A DNA stretch of 64,000 nucleotides from Shewanella sp. GD04112 (GTDB lineage: Bacteria; Pseudomonadota; Gammaproteobacteria; Enterobacterales; Shewanellaceae). Location: contig NZ_JAOEAL010000001.1 in assembly GCF_029835735.1 (NCBI RefSeq), positions 3,286,001 through 3,350,000 on the forward strand, read 5' to 3'. Below, piece by piece: positions 19,046 through 29,404 of this stretch. Each line of letters begins with the position of its first letter. The first letter of the stretch is position 1. Made by a program: the position numbers and the translations under genes. The notes below the pieces were generated by a model. It was not told the DNA's origin. It saw only the letters and a list, made by a program, of their open reading frames with translations, and did no database searches.

Positions 19046-19816
19046 TTAACGAATAATGCCGCGACCCGATGATTTAACAAACTCAATGAACGACTTAACT
19101 TGCTCATCGTTCTGCGCATCTTCGGCAAGCGCTTCAATCGCTTCATCAACAGTTAAACTGCTGCGATATAAGGTTTTATAGGCACGGCGTACCGCTAATT
19201 GGCTCTCCTTAGAGAAACCACGGCGCTTCATACCTTCGCTGTTTAAGCCTCGAGGAATGGCAGGTTGTCCCGCCGCCATCACAAAGGGTGGCACATCCTG
19301 TAGCAATAACGAACAACCCGCAGTAAAAGCGTGGGCACCGATATGCACAAACTGATGAACCCCAGTCATACCACCGAGAATCGCCCAGTCACCCACATGC
19401 ACATGGCCTGCGATAGAGGCATTGTTGGCCATAATCACGTTATTACCGACCACACAGTCATGGGCGATATGCACGTAGTTCATAAACAGGTTATTAGAGC
19501 CGATACGGGTTTCGCTATTGTCTTGAACCGTACCACGGTGAATGGTCACATGTTCACGGATAACGTTGTTATCGCCAATAATGAGTCGAGTCGGCTCGCC
19601 AGCGTATTTCTTGTCTTGGCATTCTTCACCCACGGAGGCGAATTGGAAAATACGGTTGCCTTTACCGATAATGGTTGGGCCCTTCACCACTACGTGGGAG
19701 CTTAACCAACAATCGTCGCCAATCTCGACACCCGCGCCCACATAACTCCATGGACCTATGGTGACGTTTTTACCAATTTTTGCATCGGGATGCACAAACG
19801 CTAATGTATCTATCAC
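19046..19816 (-). CDS. lpxA: Acyl-ACP:UDP-N-acetylglucosamine O-acyltransferase
   Basis: LpxA catalyses the first step of lipid A synthesis, moving a 3-hydroxyacyl chain from ACP to UDP-GlcNAc. The 256-aa protein has an N-terminal left-handed beta-helix built of hexapeptide repeats. The catalytic histidine lies in HIAHDCVVG near residue 122, and an alpha-helical C terminus follows. The start is GTG, overlapping the fabZ stop as GTGA, so translation is probably coupled to fabZ. Confidence 0.97.
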
Positions 19817-20277
19817 TGATTAATCTCTCTGCGGGCACACATGATTTCAGCGGAACAAACCACTTCACCATCCACTTTGGCCTCACCATAGAAAACGCCA
19901 ATCCCGCGGCGCTCTTTAATCATTTTGACTTCAAAATGGATTTGATCGCCGGGCTCAACTACACGTCTAAAACGGGCGTTATCGATACCAGCAAAATAGT
20001 ACAACACACCAGGAGGCGGTACATCGTCACTCATGGTCTTAAACGCGAGCAGACCAGTGGCCTGTGCCATGGCTTCTAAAATCAGCACGCCCGGCATCAC
20101 AGGCTGAACAGGGAAATGTCCCTGGAAAAAGGGTTCATTAATCGTCACGTTTTTAATCGCATGGAGACTCTCACCTGGGGTGTAATCCAAAACGCGATCG
20201 ATTAATAAAAATGGATATCTATGGGGTAGATACTTAAGGATCTCCGTAATATCCATAGTGTTCATTTGATTTGACAC
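19813..20277 (-). CDS. fabZ: (3R)-hydroxyacyl-ACP dehydratase FabZ
   Basis: A hot-dog-fold dehydratase (154 aa) of fatty acid synthesis that converts 3-hydroxyacyl-ACP to trans-2-enoyl-ACP. The active site is visible: FFQGHFP (catalytic His near residue 54) and the [12 protein letters not shown] helix (Glu near 68). FabZ and LpxA compete for 3-hydroxyacyl-ACP, and their four-base overlap here would fix their ratio. Confidence 0.97.
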
Positions 20278-20309
20278 GAACCTAGTTCCTCAAAATTGCC
20301 TTGGGGCAA

Positions 20310-21335
20310 TTACTCTGGTGTATTTGAATTCTTTTCCAACGTTTTCACACGTTGAAACAGTTCATCCAATTGACGGAAGCGAACTGTATTTTTACGCCAC
20401 ACTTTGTTTTCCATTGCCACTGTCGCAGAAGAATACAAACCAGGCTCACGCATGTTACCTGTAACGTTTGTCGCGCCAGAAAGATGGACACCGTCAGCAA
20501 TGGTCAAGTGGCCTGCAATCGCGCAGTTACCACCAATAATACAATGTTTACCAATTGTTACACTGCCAGCAATGGTCGTGCTGCCAGCGATCGCGGTATT
20601 TTCACCAATAATATCGTTATGGGCAACCTGTACTTGGTTGTCGATGATCACACCGTTGTGGATTTCGGTATGACCTAAAGCCCCACGGTCGATGGTTGAG
20701 TTCGCACCGATTTCGACGCGATCGCCAATTCGGACACCACCGGTTTGGGGAATTTTAATCCACTGACCACGCTCGTTAGCGTAACCGAAACCGTCGGAGC
20801 CAATAATGGCGCCGGAATGGATTATACAATCTTGGCCTAAATGGACATTATGATAGAGGGTCACATTGGCCCACAGACGAGTGTTAGAGCCTACTATGGA
20901 GTCTTGACCAATCACAGAGCCCGCACCAATCTGCACGTTTTCGCCGAGGATCACATTCGCGCCGATCACCACATTGGCACCAATGGCTACACCTTCGCCT
21001 AACTGGGCAGAAGAGTCGATTTGTGCCGAAGGATGGATACCCACGGCCGCCTTGGGCGTGGTATCTAAAAACTGTGCCACACGGGCAAACCCCACATAGG
21101 GGTCTTTAACGACTAACGCAGTGCCTGAATAGTCCTGCGCGTCTTTAGCCGACAATAACACCGCACTCGCTTGAGTTGACTCAAGCTGAGCACGGTATTT
21201 GCTGTTGGCTAAAAAAGAGATTTGACCCGATTGGGCATGTTCAAGTGTCGCAACGCTGTTGATCACTAACGTTTCATCACCTTGGACAACGCCATCTAAT
21301 AACAGGCTTAGCTCTTTTAAAGTCACACTTTTCAT
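20310..21335 (-). CDS. lpxD: UDP-3-O-(3-hydroxyacyl)glucosamine N-acyltransferase
   Basis: LpxD adds the second hydroxyacyl chain in lipid A synthesis. The 341-aa protein has an N-terminal uridine-binding domain, then about ten hexapeptide-repeat coils from residue ~105 to 300, with the catalytic histidine in VQVAHND near 240, and a C-terminal helix. Length and order match E. coli. It lies 3 bp after skp and 32 bp before fabZ. Confidence 0.97.
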   Translation of the reverse strand: MKSVTLKELSLLLDGVVQGDETLVINSVATLEHAQSGQISFLANSKYRAQLESTQASAVLLSAKDAQDYSGTALVVKDPYVGFARVAQFLDTTPKAAVGIHPSAQIDSSAQLGEGVAIGANVVIGANVILGENVQIGAGSVIGQDSIVGSNTRLWANVTLYHNVHLGQDCIIHSGAIIGSDGFGYANERGQWIKIPQTGGVRIGDRVEIGANSTIDRGALGHTEIHNGVIIDNQVQVAHNDIIGENTAIAGSTTIAGSVTIGKHCIIGGNCAIAGHLTIADGVHLSGATNVTGNMREPGLYSSATVAMENKVWRKNTVRFRQLDELFQRVKTLEKNSNTPE

Positions 21336-21338
21336 TAA

Positions 21339-21845
21339 TTACTTGCCTTTGCTTAAGGCTTCAACCACTTTGCCACTGATGTCAGCATTTGGCTTAACAT
21401 AAATGACGGCACCGCGCTGTAAAACTAAATCGTATTTTTCTTTTTCAGCGATAGTGTTAATGGCTTTTTGAACCTTAACTAACAGTTTGTTTTGCTCTTC
21501 ACCTTGGCGACGACGTAAGTCTTCATCCAACGCTTTACCTTTCAGCTGATATTCAGATTTTAACGCTTCCATTTTACGAACCAGCTCAGTTTTTTGCGTG
21601 TCATTCATTAACGCGCCGTCACGTTGCTGCTTCTCCATCAGAGAGCGCATTTCTTCTTGCATTTTCTGAACTTCAGCCATGCGATCACCAAACTCTGATT
21701 TCAGAGATTGGGAGATTTGCTCACGTTGAGGTAACTGCTCAAACACAGCGCCCATATCAACAACAGCAATATTTTCTGCCTGCGCCGCTAAAGGTGCACC
21801 TAATAAAGCCAACGTCACCAGGGCACGGTTTACCATCTTGTTCAA
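21339..21845 (-). CDS. skp: Periplasmic chaperone Skp (OmpH)
   Basis: A 168-aa OmpH-family chaperone that holds unfolded outer-membrane proteins in the periplasm for BamA. A signal peptide ends at about AQAEN (residue 22-25). The centre (about 45-120) is highly charged and helical, forming the tentacles of the trimer. It sits directly after bamA, the normal order. Confidence 0.95.
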   Translation of the reverse strand: MNKMVNRALVTLALLGAPLAAQAENIAVVDMGAVFEQLPQREQISQSLKSEFGDRMAEVQKMQEEMRSLMEKQQRDGALMNDTQKTELVRKMEALKSEYQLKGKALDEDLRRRQGEEQNKLLVKVQKAINTIAEKEKYDLVLQRGAVIYVKPNADISGKVVEALSKGK

Positions 21846-21901
21846 AATAGACTCCTTGTTACCTTTGTTATATTCAGCAAAACCTGCCGAGTGTATGCCT
21901 T

Positions 21902-24382
21902 TTAAAAAGTTTTGCCAATATTGAACGAGAAGATCTCTGTTTGATCGCCTTCGTATTCTTTAATCGGCCATGCCAAGCTGAATACCATGGGTCCCATAGG
22001 AGACAGCCACTGTAAGCTTAGACCCCAAGAGGCTCTGATACGACCTGGATCACTGTAGTCCTGCAGCTTGTCAAACTCTTCCGCTGGCAGCGTTTGATAC
22101 TTAGCGAAATCGAACTCAGTATCCCATACGTTACCCGCATCGACGAAGAAGCTGGTACGAACAGAGTTAGTGTAGGCCTCATCCAAGAACGGCGTTGGTA
22201 CAATCAGCTCCATACTGGCAGTTGCAATCGCGTTACCACCGATTGAACGACCTGAACTGACCTGAATACTGTTTGGATCGCCCGGTAAGCTACAACCGTC
22301 ACCCGATGGATCCGGCGCACAAGGCTCACTACCACGATACAGATAGAATGAACGAGGACCGACCGAGTTAGACTTAAAGCCACGTAGTGAGGTACTACCG
22401 CCCGAGTAATAGTTTTCCCAGAATGGCAGGATTTGGTCATTATCATTAAATTGACCGTAACCGTTGCCATAACCTAAACGACCACGTGCTAACAGCACAA
22501 AACTATGGCTGCGGGTGATAGGGAAATAATAGTTAGTATCGAAGTCTGTCTTAAAGTACTGCAGATCCGAGCCTGGTACTGTCATCTTACCGCTTAAACG
22601 CTGTGACGAACCGTCTGTTGGGAAGGTGCCACGGTTTAAGGTACTGCGGTACCAGCCTAAGCTGAGCTCGAAGTTGTCGAAGCTTAAATCGGCATTCGGA
22701 TCATCGTCACGGTAGATATTGTAGAAACGCAGCGCCTGTTCGTAGGCTGAGATTTCTGAAATCGTGTTATGACGATAGCCAATACCACCGTTGATACGGT
22801 TGTATTCGTTAATTGGGAAACCTGAGTTTAATGCCACACCGTAGGAGCTGTTCTTATAGCGCTCAAGGTTAGCTTCGTTCGCATCAAACTCGTTCCAGTA
22901 AACGCTACCACCTAAGCTCACACCATCTTTGGTCCAATAAGGGTCGGTGTAAGATAAGTTTACGTTCTTAGAATACTTATTAGTGCTTAAACTCACGCCC
23001 GCTTGGTTACCCGTACCGAGGAAGTTATTTTGCTGCACACCAAACTGCAGACTTAAGCCCGATTCAGTACCATAACCCACACCGGCGTTAAATGAGCCCG
23101 ATGGCTGCTCTTTTACCTTCACGGCCACGTCGACTAAATCGTCGGTACCCGGCACTTGAATGGTTTCGGTATCAACGGTCTCGAAGAAGCCTAAACGGTT
23201 TAGACGGGCTTTAGATTGCTCAACCTGCGCCGAGTTTAACCAAGCACCTTCCATCTGACGCAGCTCGCGGCGCATCACTTCGTCTTTAGTCACTGTGTTA
23301 CCGGTGAAGTTAACCGAACGAACATATACACGTTTACCCGGTTTGATATTGATGTTTAAGGTCACTTCCTTAGTTTTATCATCAATTTCAGGGTAGGTTT
23401 TCACTTCAGGATACGCGTAACCGAAACGACCTAAGTATTTGCTGTACATCTCTTCGGTGAAGGTCACATCACCACCGTTGTACATATCGCCCGCCTTAAT
23501 TGGCAGAATCGATTTCATTAACTCTTCGCGGCCCATTAAGTCGCCGGTGAGGTTAACGTCTTTAACCTTGTACTTCTCACCTTCGTTGACGTTGATGGTG
23601 ATATACAAACCTTTACGGTCAGGCGTCATCGCCACTTGAGTCGAGGTGACTTCAAAGCGAATATAACCCTTGTTGTGGTAATAGGTTTTAATGGTTTCAA
23701 GGTCAGCTTGCAGCTTTTGCTTCTGGTAGCGACGCTCACCGAACAGATCCCACCAAGCCACGTAGTCTTTGAGTTCTAACATGCCGATAAGCTCAGCATC
23801 GGTGAACTCTTTGTTACCAACCACGTTAATTTGGCGAATTTCAGCCGCTAAACCTTCGGTGAACTTGAATTTGAGTTCGACACGGTTACGGGGCAAGTTA
23901 ATCACCTGCGCTTCCACTTTCGCGCCGTATTTACCTACACCGTAGTAGAAGTCTTGTAACCCCTTCTCGATGCCCGTCAGCATAGTCCGGTCTAAGGACT
24001 CGCCGACTTTCACGCCTGAGCCGTCCAGACTTTCCTGTAACTGCTCATCTTTAATGTCTTTGTTGCCTTCAAAGGTCACTGCGCTGATCGTTGGTCGCTC
24101 AGTGACTTTAACAATCAACACGCCGCCATCATGACTGACTGAGATGTTCTCAAAGTTAGTCGATGCATACAGGCTTTTAATGGCTTGTTGAATTTTTAAC
24201 TGGTCAACAGTGTCACCCACTTTCACTGGTAAGCTTAACAAGGCAGCACCCAGTGCGACTCGCTGCAAACCTTCAACTTGGATGTCGGTCACTTCAAAGG
24301 GTTGGAAAGTATCCGCCAACACAGTCCCTGAAAACGACGCACCGACGAATAACATCGAGGCAAAAAGTTTATTCAATCTCAT
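21902..24382 (-). CDS. bamA: Outer-membrane protein assembly factor BamA
   Basis: The essential Omp85 core of the BAM complex (826 aa). A signal peptide ends at about GTVLAD (residue 24), five POTRA repeats span roughly 25-430, and a 16-strand beta-barrel follows. The Omp85 signature LRGF lies in TSLRGFKS near residue 668, and the final strand ends in phenylalanine (IGKTF), the usual barrel-targeting end. It is flanked by rseP and skp as in other gammaproteobacteria, and sigma-E control is usual for this operon. Confidence 0.98.
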   Translation of the reverse strand: MRLNKLFASMLFVGASFSGTVLADTFQPFEVTDIQVEGLQRVALGAALLSLPVKVGDTVDQLKIQQAIKSLYASTNFENISVSHDGGVLIVKVTERPTISAVTFEGNKDIKDEQLQESLDGSGVKVGESLDRTMLTGIEKGLQDFYYGVGKYGAKVEAQVINLPRNRVELKFKFTEGLAAEIRQINVVGNKEFTDAELIGMLELKDYVAWWDLFGERRYQKQKLQADLETIKTYYHNKGYIRFEVTSTQVAMTPDRKGLYITINVNEGEKYKVKDVNLTGDLMGREELMKSILPIKAGDMYNGGDVTFTEEMYSKYLGRFGYAYPEVKTYPEIDDKTKEVTLNINIKPGKRVYVRSVNFTGNTVTKDEVMRRELRQMEGAWLNSAQVEQSKARLNRLGFFETVDTETIQVPGTDDLVDVAVKVKEQPSGSFNAGVGYGTESGLSLQFGVQQNNFLGTGNQAGVSLSTNKYSKNVNLSYTDPYWTKDGVSLGGSVYWNEFDANEANLERYKNSSYGVALNSGFPINEYNRINGGIGYRHNTISEISAYEQALRFYNIYRDDDPNADLSFDNFELSLGWYRSTLNRGTFPTDGSSQRLSGKMTVPGSDLQYFKTDFDTNYYFPITRSHSFVLLARGRLGYGNGYGQFNDNDQILPFWENYYSGGSTSLRGFKSNSVGPRSFYLYRGSEPCAPDPSGDGCSLPGDPNSIQVSSGRSIGGNAIATASMELIVPTPFLDEAYTNSVRTSFFVDAGNVWDTEFDFAKYQTLPAEEFDKLQDYSDPGRIRASWGLSLQWLSPMGPMVFSLAWPIKEYEGDQTEIFSFNIGKTF

Positions 24383-24413
24383 AGAGCACTTCTAATTATT
24401 AGTCTGTCCTTGC

Positions 24414-25784
24414 TCAGAGTCGGGCAAAGTCATTGAAGAGCGCGATGCTCATCAACATCAGCAGCAATGCTGCCCCAAATCTGAATCCTATTTCCTGTAC
24501 CTTTTCAGACACAGGTTTACCAGTGATTACCTCAACGAAGTAATACAGCAGGTGTCCCCCATCGAGCACAGGCAATGGCAGCAGGTTAATGATGCCTAAA
24601 TTGACACTGATAAGCGCGAGGAAACCGAGAAAGTAAACCAAGCCATAGTTTGCACTATTGCCCGCACCCTGTGCGATTGAGATAGGTCCACTTAAGTTTT
24701 TCACTGACACATCGCCAGTAAATAATTTGCCAATCATCTTAAAGCTCACAGCAACAAGTTGCCATGTTTTATCCACTGCGATAGCGAAAGAATCGATTGG
24801 GCCATATTCGAGTTGTAGGCGCATATTCTCGGGCCATTGCGCCTGAGCAGGGCTCACCCCAAGCACGCCTATATCTTTGCCATCGCTATTTTTAACACTC
24901 GCAGGTGTCACAGAGATGGCAAACTGCTCGCCATTACGGCGCACAGTTAACTCAACAGGCACATTGGCAGAATGTTGAATAATGTCAACAAAAGCTTGCC
25001 AATCCGTGTAATTTTGCCCATTGATGGCAACCAAAGTATCGCCGACTTTCAGGTCACTCTTAGCCGCCGCACTACCTTCGCTGATAAGCGCTATTTGTGG
25101 CTCAATCGCAGGGCGATACACACCCAAACCCAACGCCGTAATCGGCGACTCTTTTTCTGGGTCGAAACGCCATTCGCGGGTATCAAGGGTATAAGTGCGA
25201 GCCGTGGTATCTAAACCTTGCAAGCCATTTAGCGGCGCGAGAGAGACGGTTAAGCTGTCATCGCCGATATGGCCCACTAGTGCTAAATTCACTTCTTCCC
25301 AATTGCGTACAGGCTGGCCTGAAATTGCCGTCACTTGCATCGGCTCATTCACTTGGATTTGCGCCGCCGCTGTGCCAGGTGTGGTAGAGGTAATCACTGG
25401 CTTGAGCGATGGCACGCCAATTAAATACATTAAATACAGTGCGATAATCGCAAAGATAAAGTTTGCAATCGGACCTGCGGCCACAATCGCAATCCGTTGC
25501 CATACACTTTTACGGTTAAAGGCTTGGTCCTTTAACTCATCGGGTACGTCTTCTACTCGCTCATCGAGCATTTTGACATAGCCGCCTAACGGGATCATGG
25601 CGATGACGTACTCAGTGCCATCTTGACCTACTTTGCGCCAAATCGCCTTACCAAAACCAATCGAGAAACGTTCAACCTTCACGCCACAGCGACGTGCAAC
25701 ATAGAAATGGCCGTATTCGTGGGCGGTGATAAGCAACCCAAGCGCAACGATAAACGAACCTAAGTTCCACAAAAAATCTAACAT
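24414..25784 (-). CDS. rseP: Site-2 protease RseP
   Basis: An inner-membrane zinc metalloprotease (456 aa) that cuts RseA after DegS, releasing sigma-E, and also clears signal-peptide remnants. The zinc motif HEYGH is near residues 22-26 in the first membrane segment. Two PDZ domains occupy about 120-310, and the second catalytic motif LLPLPVLDGGH is near 395. It sits between dxr and bamA, tying envelope stress control to outer-membrane assembly. Confidence 0.97.
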   Translation of the reverse strand: MLDFLWNLGSFIVALGLLITAHEYGHFYVARRCGVKVERFSIGFGKAIWRKVGQDGTEYVIAMIPLGGYVKMLDERVEDVPDELKDQAFNRKSVWQRIAIVAAGPIANFIFAIIALYLMYLIGVPSLKPVITSTTPGTAAAQIQVNEPMQVTAISGQPVRNWEEVNLALVGHIGDDSLTVSLAPLNGLQGLDTTARTYTLDTREWRFDPEKESPITALGLGVYRPAIEPQIALISEGSAAAKSDLKVGDTLVAINGQNYTDWQAFVDIIQHSANVPVELTVRRNGEQFAISVTPASVKNSDGKDIGVLGVSPAQAQWPENMRLQLEYGPIDSFAIAVDKTWQLVAVSFKMIGKLFTGDVSVKNLSGPISIAQGAGNSANYGLVYFLGFLALISVNLGIINLLPLPVLDGGHLLYYFVEVITGKPVSEKVQEIGFRFGAALLLMLMSIALFNDFARL

Positions 25785-25834
25785 TCCACTCCTTATGTCA
25801 TCGTCAAATTCGCTTATTCCTCATCAAATGAGGA

Positions 25835-27025
25835 TTAAGCCAATTTCGCTAACTGTTCGCGGGCATATATCCGCGTTTGCGCATCGAGGGCGATAATATC
25901 ATCGATGCTGGTCATCGTCCGTTTAGGCACTGATGATAAACAAGCTTCATTCACCTTAGCGATATGGGTAAAACCAATCTGTCCCTGTAAAAATGCCTCA
26001 ACGGCGATTTCATTGGCGGCATTGAGTACCGTAGTCGCTTCTTGGCCTTGGGCACAAGCGGCGATCGCTAACGCCAAACAAGGGAAGCGATTAAAGTCCG
26101 GCTCACAAAAGCTTAACTGTCCGACTTTGAAAAAATCCAAAGGTTCAACGCCAGAGCTAATTCTTTGTGGATAGGACATACAATGTGCAATCGGTGTACG
26201 CATATCCGGGTTACCCATTTGCGCGATCACACTGCCATCGCGGTATTGCACCATCGAATGGATAACGCTCTGCGGATGGATAACCACCTTTAATTGGTCT
26301 TTCTGGGTATTAAACAACCAGCGCGCTTCAATAAACTCCAAGCCCTTATTCATCATAGTGGCGGAGTCGACTGAAATTTTCGGCCCCATCGACCAGTTTG
26401 GATGTTTACAGGCCTGTGCTGGCGTCATCGATGCAAGGCTGGCAAGCTCCGCGGTCAAGAAGGGGCCGCCCGAGCCGGTCAGTAAAATATGGGAAATTCC
26501 CGATGCGCCTAAATCACAGCGGCCCAAATTGGCCTGCACTTCTTCGGGTAAGCATTGGAAAATCGCATTGTGCTCACTATCAACCGGCAATAGAGTCGCG
26601 CCGGAGGCTTTCGTGGCCTCAATAAAGAGTTCACCTGACATCACCAAGGCTTCTTTATTGGCAAGCAATACACGCTTACCCGCCTTAACAGCGGCTAAGG
26701 TGGGTACTAACCCCGCCGCGCCGACGATAGCGGCCATCACAGTATCCACTTCGGTGGCTGTGACTAAGGCGATGAGTTCATCCTCACCGCTGCTCACTTG
26801 GATATTAAGCTCAGGGGGAAGCTTGGCTTGTAGCGCTAATGCGGCCTGACTATCGACCATATGGGCGACTTGGGGGCGATGGGTCAAACACAGGGCGAGC
26901 ATCTTATCGACACTCGCATTCGCCACTAAAGCGTAAACACGGTAGGCATCGGGATTAGCCGAAATCACACTTAAAGTGCTGGCACCAATCGACCCGGTCG
27001 CACCCAAAATCACCATTTTTTGCAT
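25835..27025 (-). CDS. dxr: 1-deoxy-D-xylulose-5-phosphate reductoisomerase
   Basis: Dxr (IspC) makes 2-C-methyl-D-erythritol 4-phosphate with NADPH in the MEP isoprenoid pathway. The Rossmann motif GATGSIGASTL begins near residue 8. PVDSEHNAIFQ (metal and substrate site) is near 150 and GSGGPF near 183; 396 aa is the usual length. The ATG at 27025 is used; the frame extends to a TTG seven codons earlier that would overlap cdsA. The gene lies between cdsA and rseP, unlike E. coli where it precedes uppS. Confidence 0.97.
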   Translation of the reverse strand: MQKMVILGATGSIGASTLSVISANPDAYRVYALVANASVDKMLALCLTHRPQVAHMVDSQAALALQAKLPPELNIQVSSGEDELIALVTATEVDTVMAAIVGAAGLVPTLAAVKAGKRVLLANKEALVMSGELFIEATKASGATLLPVDSEHNAIFQCLPEEVQANLGRCDLGASGISHILLTGSGGPFLTAELASLASMTPAQACKHPNWSMGPKISVDSATMMNKGLEFIEARWLFNTQKDQLKVVIHPQSVIHSMVQYRDGSVIAQMGNPDMRTPIAHCMSYPQRISSGVEPLDFFKVGQLSFCEPDFNRFPCLALAIAACAQGQEATTVLNAANEIAVEAFLQGQIGFTHIAKVNEACLSSVPKRTMTSIDDIIALDAQTRIYAREQLAKLA

Positions 27026-27029
27026 AGCG

Positions 27030-27887
27030 TTACATCCAAAATGCAATGTAGATTAAGGTAAACACCGGCAAGGCCGCAGTAAGGCTGTCGATGCGATCGA
27101 GCACGCCACCATGCCCAGGCAGAATCGTGCCAGAGTCTTTGATGCAGGCAGCACGCTTAAACATACTCTCGGATAAATCGCCAAGCGCCGAAATCAGCGC
27201 CACGAAAATAGTGACCGCGACCACTAAACCTAATTCCTGCTCAGGCGAAATATACATCACGCCCGCGACAACAATCAGTGTCGTCATCAGGCCGCCCAGT
27301 AACCCTTCTAAGGTTTTGGCTGGGCTCACCGCAGGCATCAGCTTGGTCTTGCCGACAGCCTTACCGACAAAATACGCGCCCGAATCAGCCGCCCAGACAA
27401 TCAGCATCACCAGTAATACCAACGACGCGCCATAGTAAGGCGATATTTGCGAACTAATGGATTTGAGTGCAATCAGCGCCACGAAACAAGGTACTAAAGT
27501 GAGTTGCCCGAACATGGACTTTAGCATCGGGTTCTTTTGCCAGAGTTTGGCGCTCTTAGGGTAAGTCACCACTAACAGCAGCGACACTATCCACCACAGT
27601 GCACCGATGGCCATCACGGCAAGATAGATAGGATGAATTTGTCCCCTAAGCCAAATCGTGTCGGCAGGAACAATTAAATTCAACGCGATAAGTAAAATAC
27701 CGACGGTGCAAGTAAAACTCCATTGAGTGACATCACATTGACTATCGATGATCCTGCCCCACTCCTTAGCGGCGATCAGAAACACGGCCACTAAGGCCCA
27801 AGCAAAGTACTCTACGGGGAGTAAAAAGATTGCTCCCAAAACTAATGGAATTAACCAAATTGCTGTTATTATACGTTGTTTTAGCAA
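27030..27887 (-). CDS. cdsA: Phosphatidate cytidylyltransferase CdsA
   Basis: CdsA makes CDP-diacylglycerol from phosphatidate and CTP for all phospholipids. The 285-aa protein has about eight membrane segments and the family signature near its C terminus (KRAACIKDSG followed by PGHGGVLDRIDSL). The start appears to be TTG (27885-27887), preceded by GAGGGA about 7 nt upstream; the N terminus MLKQRIITA aligns well with relatives. uppS ends 20 bp before it, and dxr begins 4 bp after it. Confidence 0.96.
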   Translation of the reverse strand: MLKQRIITAIWLIPLVLGAIFLLPVEYFAWALVAVFLIAAKEWGRIIDSQCDVTQWSFTCTVGILLIALNLIVPADTIWLRGQIHPIYLAVMAIGALWWIVSLLLVVTYPKSAKLWQKNPMLKSMFGQLTLVPCFVALIALKSISSQISPYYGASLVLLVMLIVWAADSGAYFVGKAVGKTKLMPAVSPAKTLEGLLGGLMTTLIVVAGVMYISPEQELGLVVAVTIFVALISALGDLSESMFKRAACIKDSGTILPGHGGVLDRIDSLTAALPVFTLIYIAFWM

Positions 27888-27907
27888 AAAAAATCCCTCA
27901 TGACGTT

Positions 27908-28735
27908 TTACAATGCGCGCATCTCATCAATTTGACTTCCGGTCAAACCAAAACGGCGCTGGCGACTGGTAAAAGTAGCAATCGCTTCATGAAAAGCCTG
28001 TTCATCGAAATCAGGCCAAAGGGTGTCCATAAACACCAATTCAGCATAGGCAGCCTGCCAGAGCACAAAATTGCTGATCCGGTAATCCCCACCCGTACGG
28101 ATCATTAAATCAACTTCACTCTGATTTTGCATGCACAAATGTTCACTCAAGGCTTCTTCGGTGAACTGACTGCTGGTCATTTCGCCATTTTCCACCTTTT
28201 CAGCTAACTTTTGCGCAGCTTGCAGTATGTCCCAACGGCCACCGTAATTAGCCGCTACATTCAATATCAATCCACTGTTGCCTGCGGTTTTTTCTTCTGC
28301 GGCACGAATTTGTTTTTGTAAACGCGCAGAAAAACGGCTGATATCGCCGATGATATTCAATCTGACTTGGTTCTTATCGAGTAACTTAATTTCCCGTTGT
28401 AACACGGTAAAAAACAATTCCATCAGCAAGCTGACTTCTTTATCGGGTCTACGCCAATTCTCGCTGGAAAACGCAAATAGCGTCAGCGATTGTATCCCTA
28501 ACTGACTGGCCGCACTCACCGCACGTCTCACCGCCTTTACGCCGGCTTTATGCCCCATCACTCGTGGTTTGCCCTGGGTTTGGGCCCAACGCCCATTACC
28601 ATCCATAATAATCGCAACATGTTTAGGTAATGACTGTTTAACGAGTTCGGGTAATACCTCCGGTAAGCTTGTCTGAGCACAAGCATCCTGCTCAGTTGAC
28701 CTAGATTGCGGATCAAATTCCACTGTGGATGACAT
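27908..28735 (-). CDS. uppS: Undecaprenyl diphosphate synthase (cis-prenyltransferase)
   Basis: UppS (IspU) extends farnesyl diphosphate with eight isopentenyl units to make the C55 carrier lipid for peptidoglycan and O-antigen. The catalytic motif IMDGNGRWAQ is near residue 43, and the C-terminal substrate motif RTGGDYRISNF near 213. At 275 aa it is about 20 residues longer than the E. coli protein, mostly as a polar N-terminal extension. A terminator-like hairpin lies upstream, between frr and uppS. Confidence 0.96.
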   Translation of the reverse strand: MSSTVEFDPQSRSTEQDACAQTSLPEVLPELVKQSLPKHVAIIMDGNGRWAQTQGKPRVMGHKAGVKAVRRAVSAASQLGIQSLTLFAFSSENWRRPDKEVSLLMELFFTVLQREIKLLDKNQVRLNIIGDISRFSARLQKQIRAAEEKTAGNSGLILNVAANYGGRWDILQAAQKLAEKVENGEMTSSQFTEEALSEHLCMQNQSEVDLMIRTGGDYRISNFVLWQAAYAELVFMDTLWPDFDEQAFHEAIATFTSRQRRFGLTGSQIDEMRAL

Positions 28736-28761
28736 CTATTACAACCCTTTAAAATAGACAA

Positions 28762-28790
28762 ACGCCGTGTAGTATACCCCTACACGGCGT
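28762..28790 (-). terminator. Hairpin between frr and uppS
   Basis: A perfect 11-bp stem, ACGCCGTGTAG with CTACACGGCGT, and a 7-base loop. On the minus strand it is followed by TTTGTCTATTTT. It would act as an intrinsic terminator or attenuator 27 bp after frr. Confidence 0.8.
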
Positions 28791-28817
28791 AGCAACTCTA
28801 GCTTATAGCGCCTGAGA

Positions 28818-29375
28818 TTAGACTTCCATCAACTCAATTTCTTTGGCCGCTAAAATCTCATCGACCTTCTTAATGTGAGCATCGGTGAACTTTTGCACTT
28901 CGTCTTCAAAGCGGCGAACATCATCTTCAGTACATTCTTTGGCTTTTTCGAGTTTCTTCACTTCAGAAATCGCGTCACGACGTACGTTACGAATCGCCAC
29001 ACGGCCGCCTTCAGCTTCTGCACGAACCACTTTGATGAAGTCTTTACGACGTTCTTCAGTCAGTGCGGGTAATGGAATACGTAAGGTTGCGCCCGCTGAC
29101 ATTGGGTTTAAGCCAAGATCTGAGCTCATAATCGCTTTCTCAACCGCTTGGATTGCACTACGGTCGAATACAGTCACAGACAGGGTACGCGCATCTTCAA
29201 TACCCACGTTCGCCACTTGGTTCAGCGGGGTCATAGTGCCGTAGTAAGACACTTGGATAGAATCCAGTAAGCTTGGGTGTGCACGACCAGTACGTACTTT
29301 CGCCATTTGGTTCTTAGTCGCTTCTACGCATTTACCCATGCGCTCTTGAGCATCTTTTTTAATATCTGCAATCAC
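28818..29375 (-). CDS. frr: Ribosome recycling factor
   Basis: RRF (185 aa) splits post-termination ribosomes together with EF-G. The sequence is collinear with the family from MIADIKKDAQERM to the C terminus, including the RTGRAHPSLLD segment near residue 30 and the IPLPALTEERRKD segment near 105. It is encoded 29 bp after pyrH in the conserved rpsB-tsf-pyrH-frr order. Confidence 0.98.
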   Translation of the reverse strand: MIADIKKDAQERMGKCVEATKNQMAKVRTGRAHPSLLDSIQVSYYGTMTPLNQVANVGIEDARTLSVTVFDRSAIQAVEKAIMSSDLGLNPMSAGATLRIPLPALTEERRKDFIKVVRAEAEGGRVAIRNVRRDAISEVKKLEKAKECTEDDVRRFEDEVQKFTDAHIKKVDEILAAKEIELMEV

Positions 29376-29404
29376 GTTAAATGTCCTTCTTGGTCATTAA
29401 AAAC

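Noticed and set aside
25819..25833. CCTCAT/ATGAGG hairpin between dxr and rseP
   Set aside because: Only 6 bp with a 3-base loop and no U-tract; likely chance.
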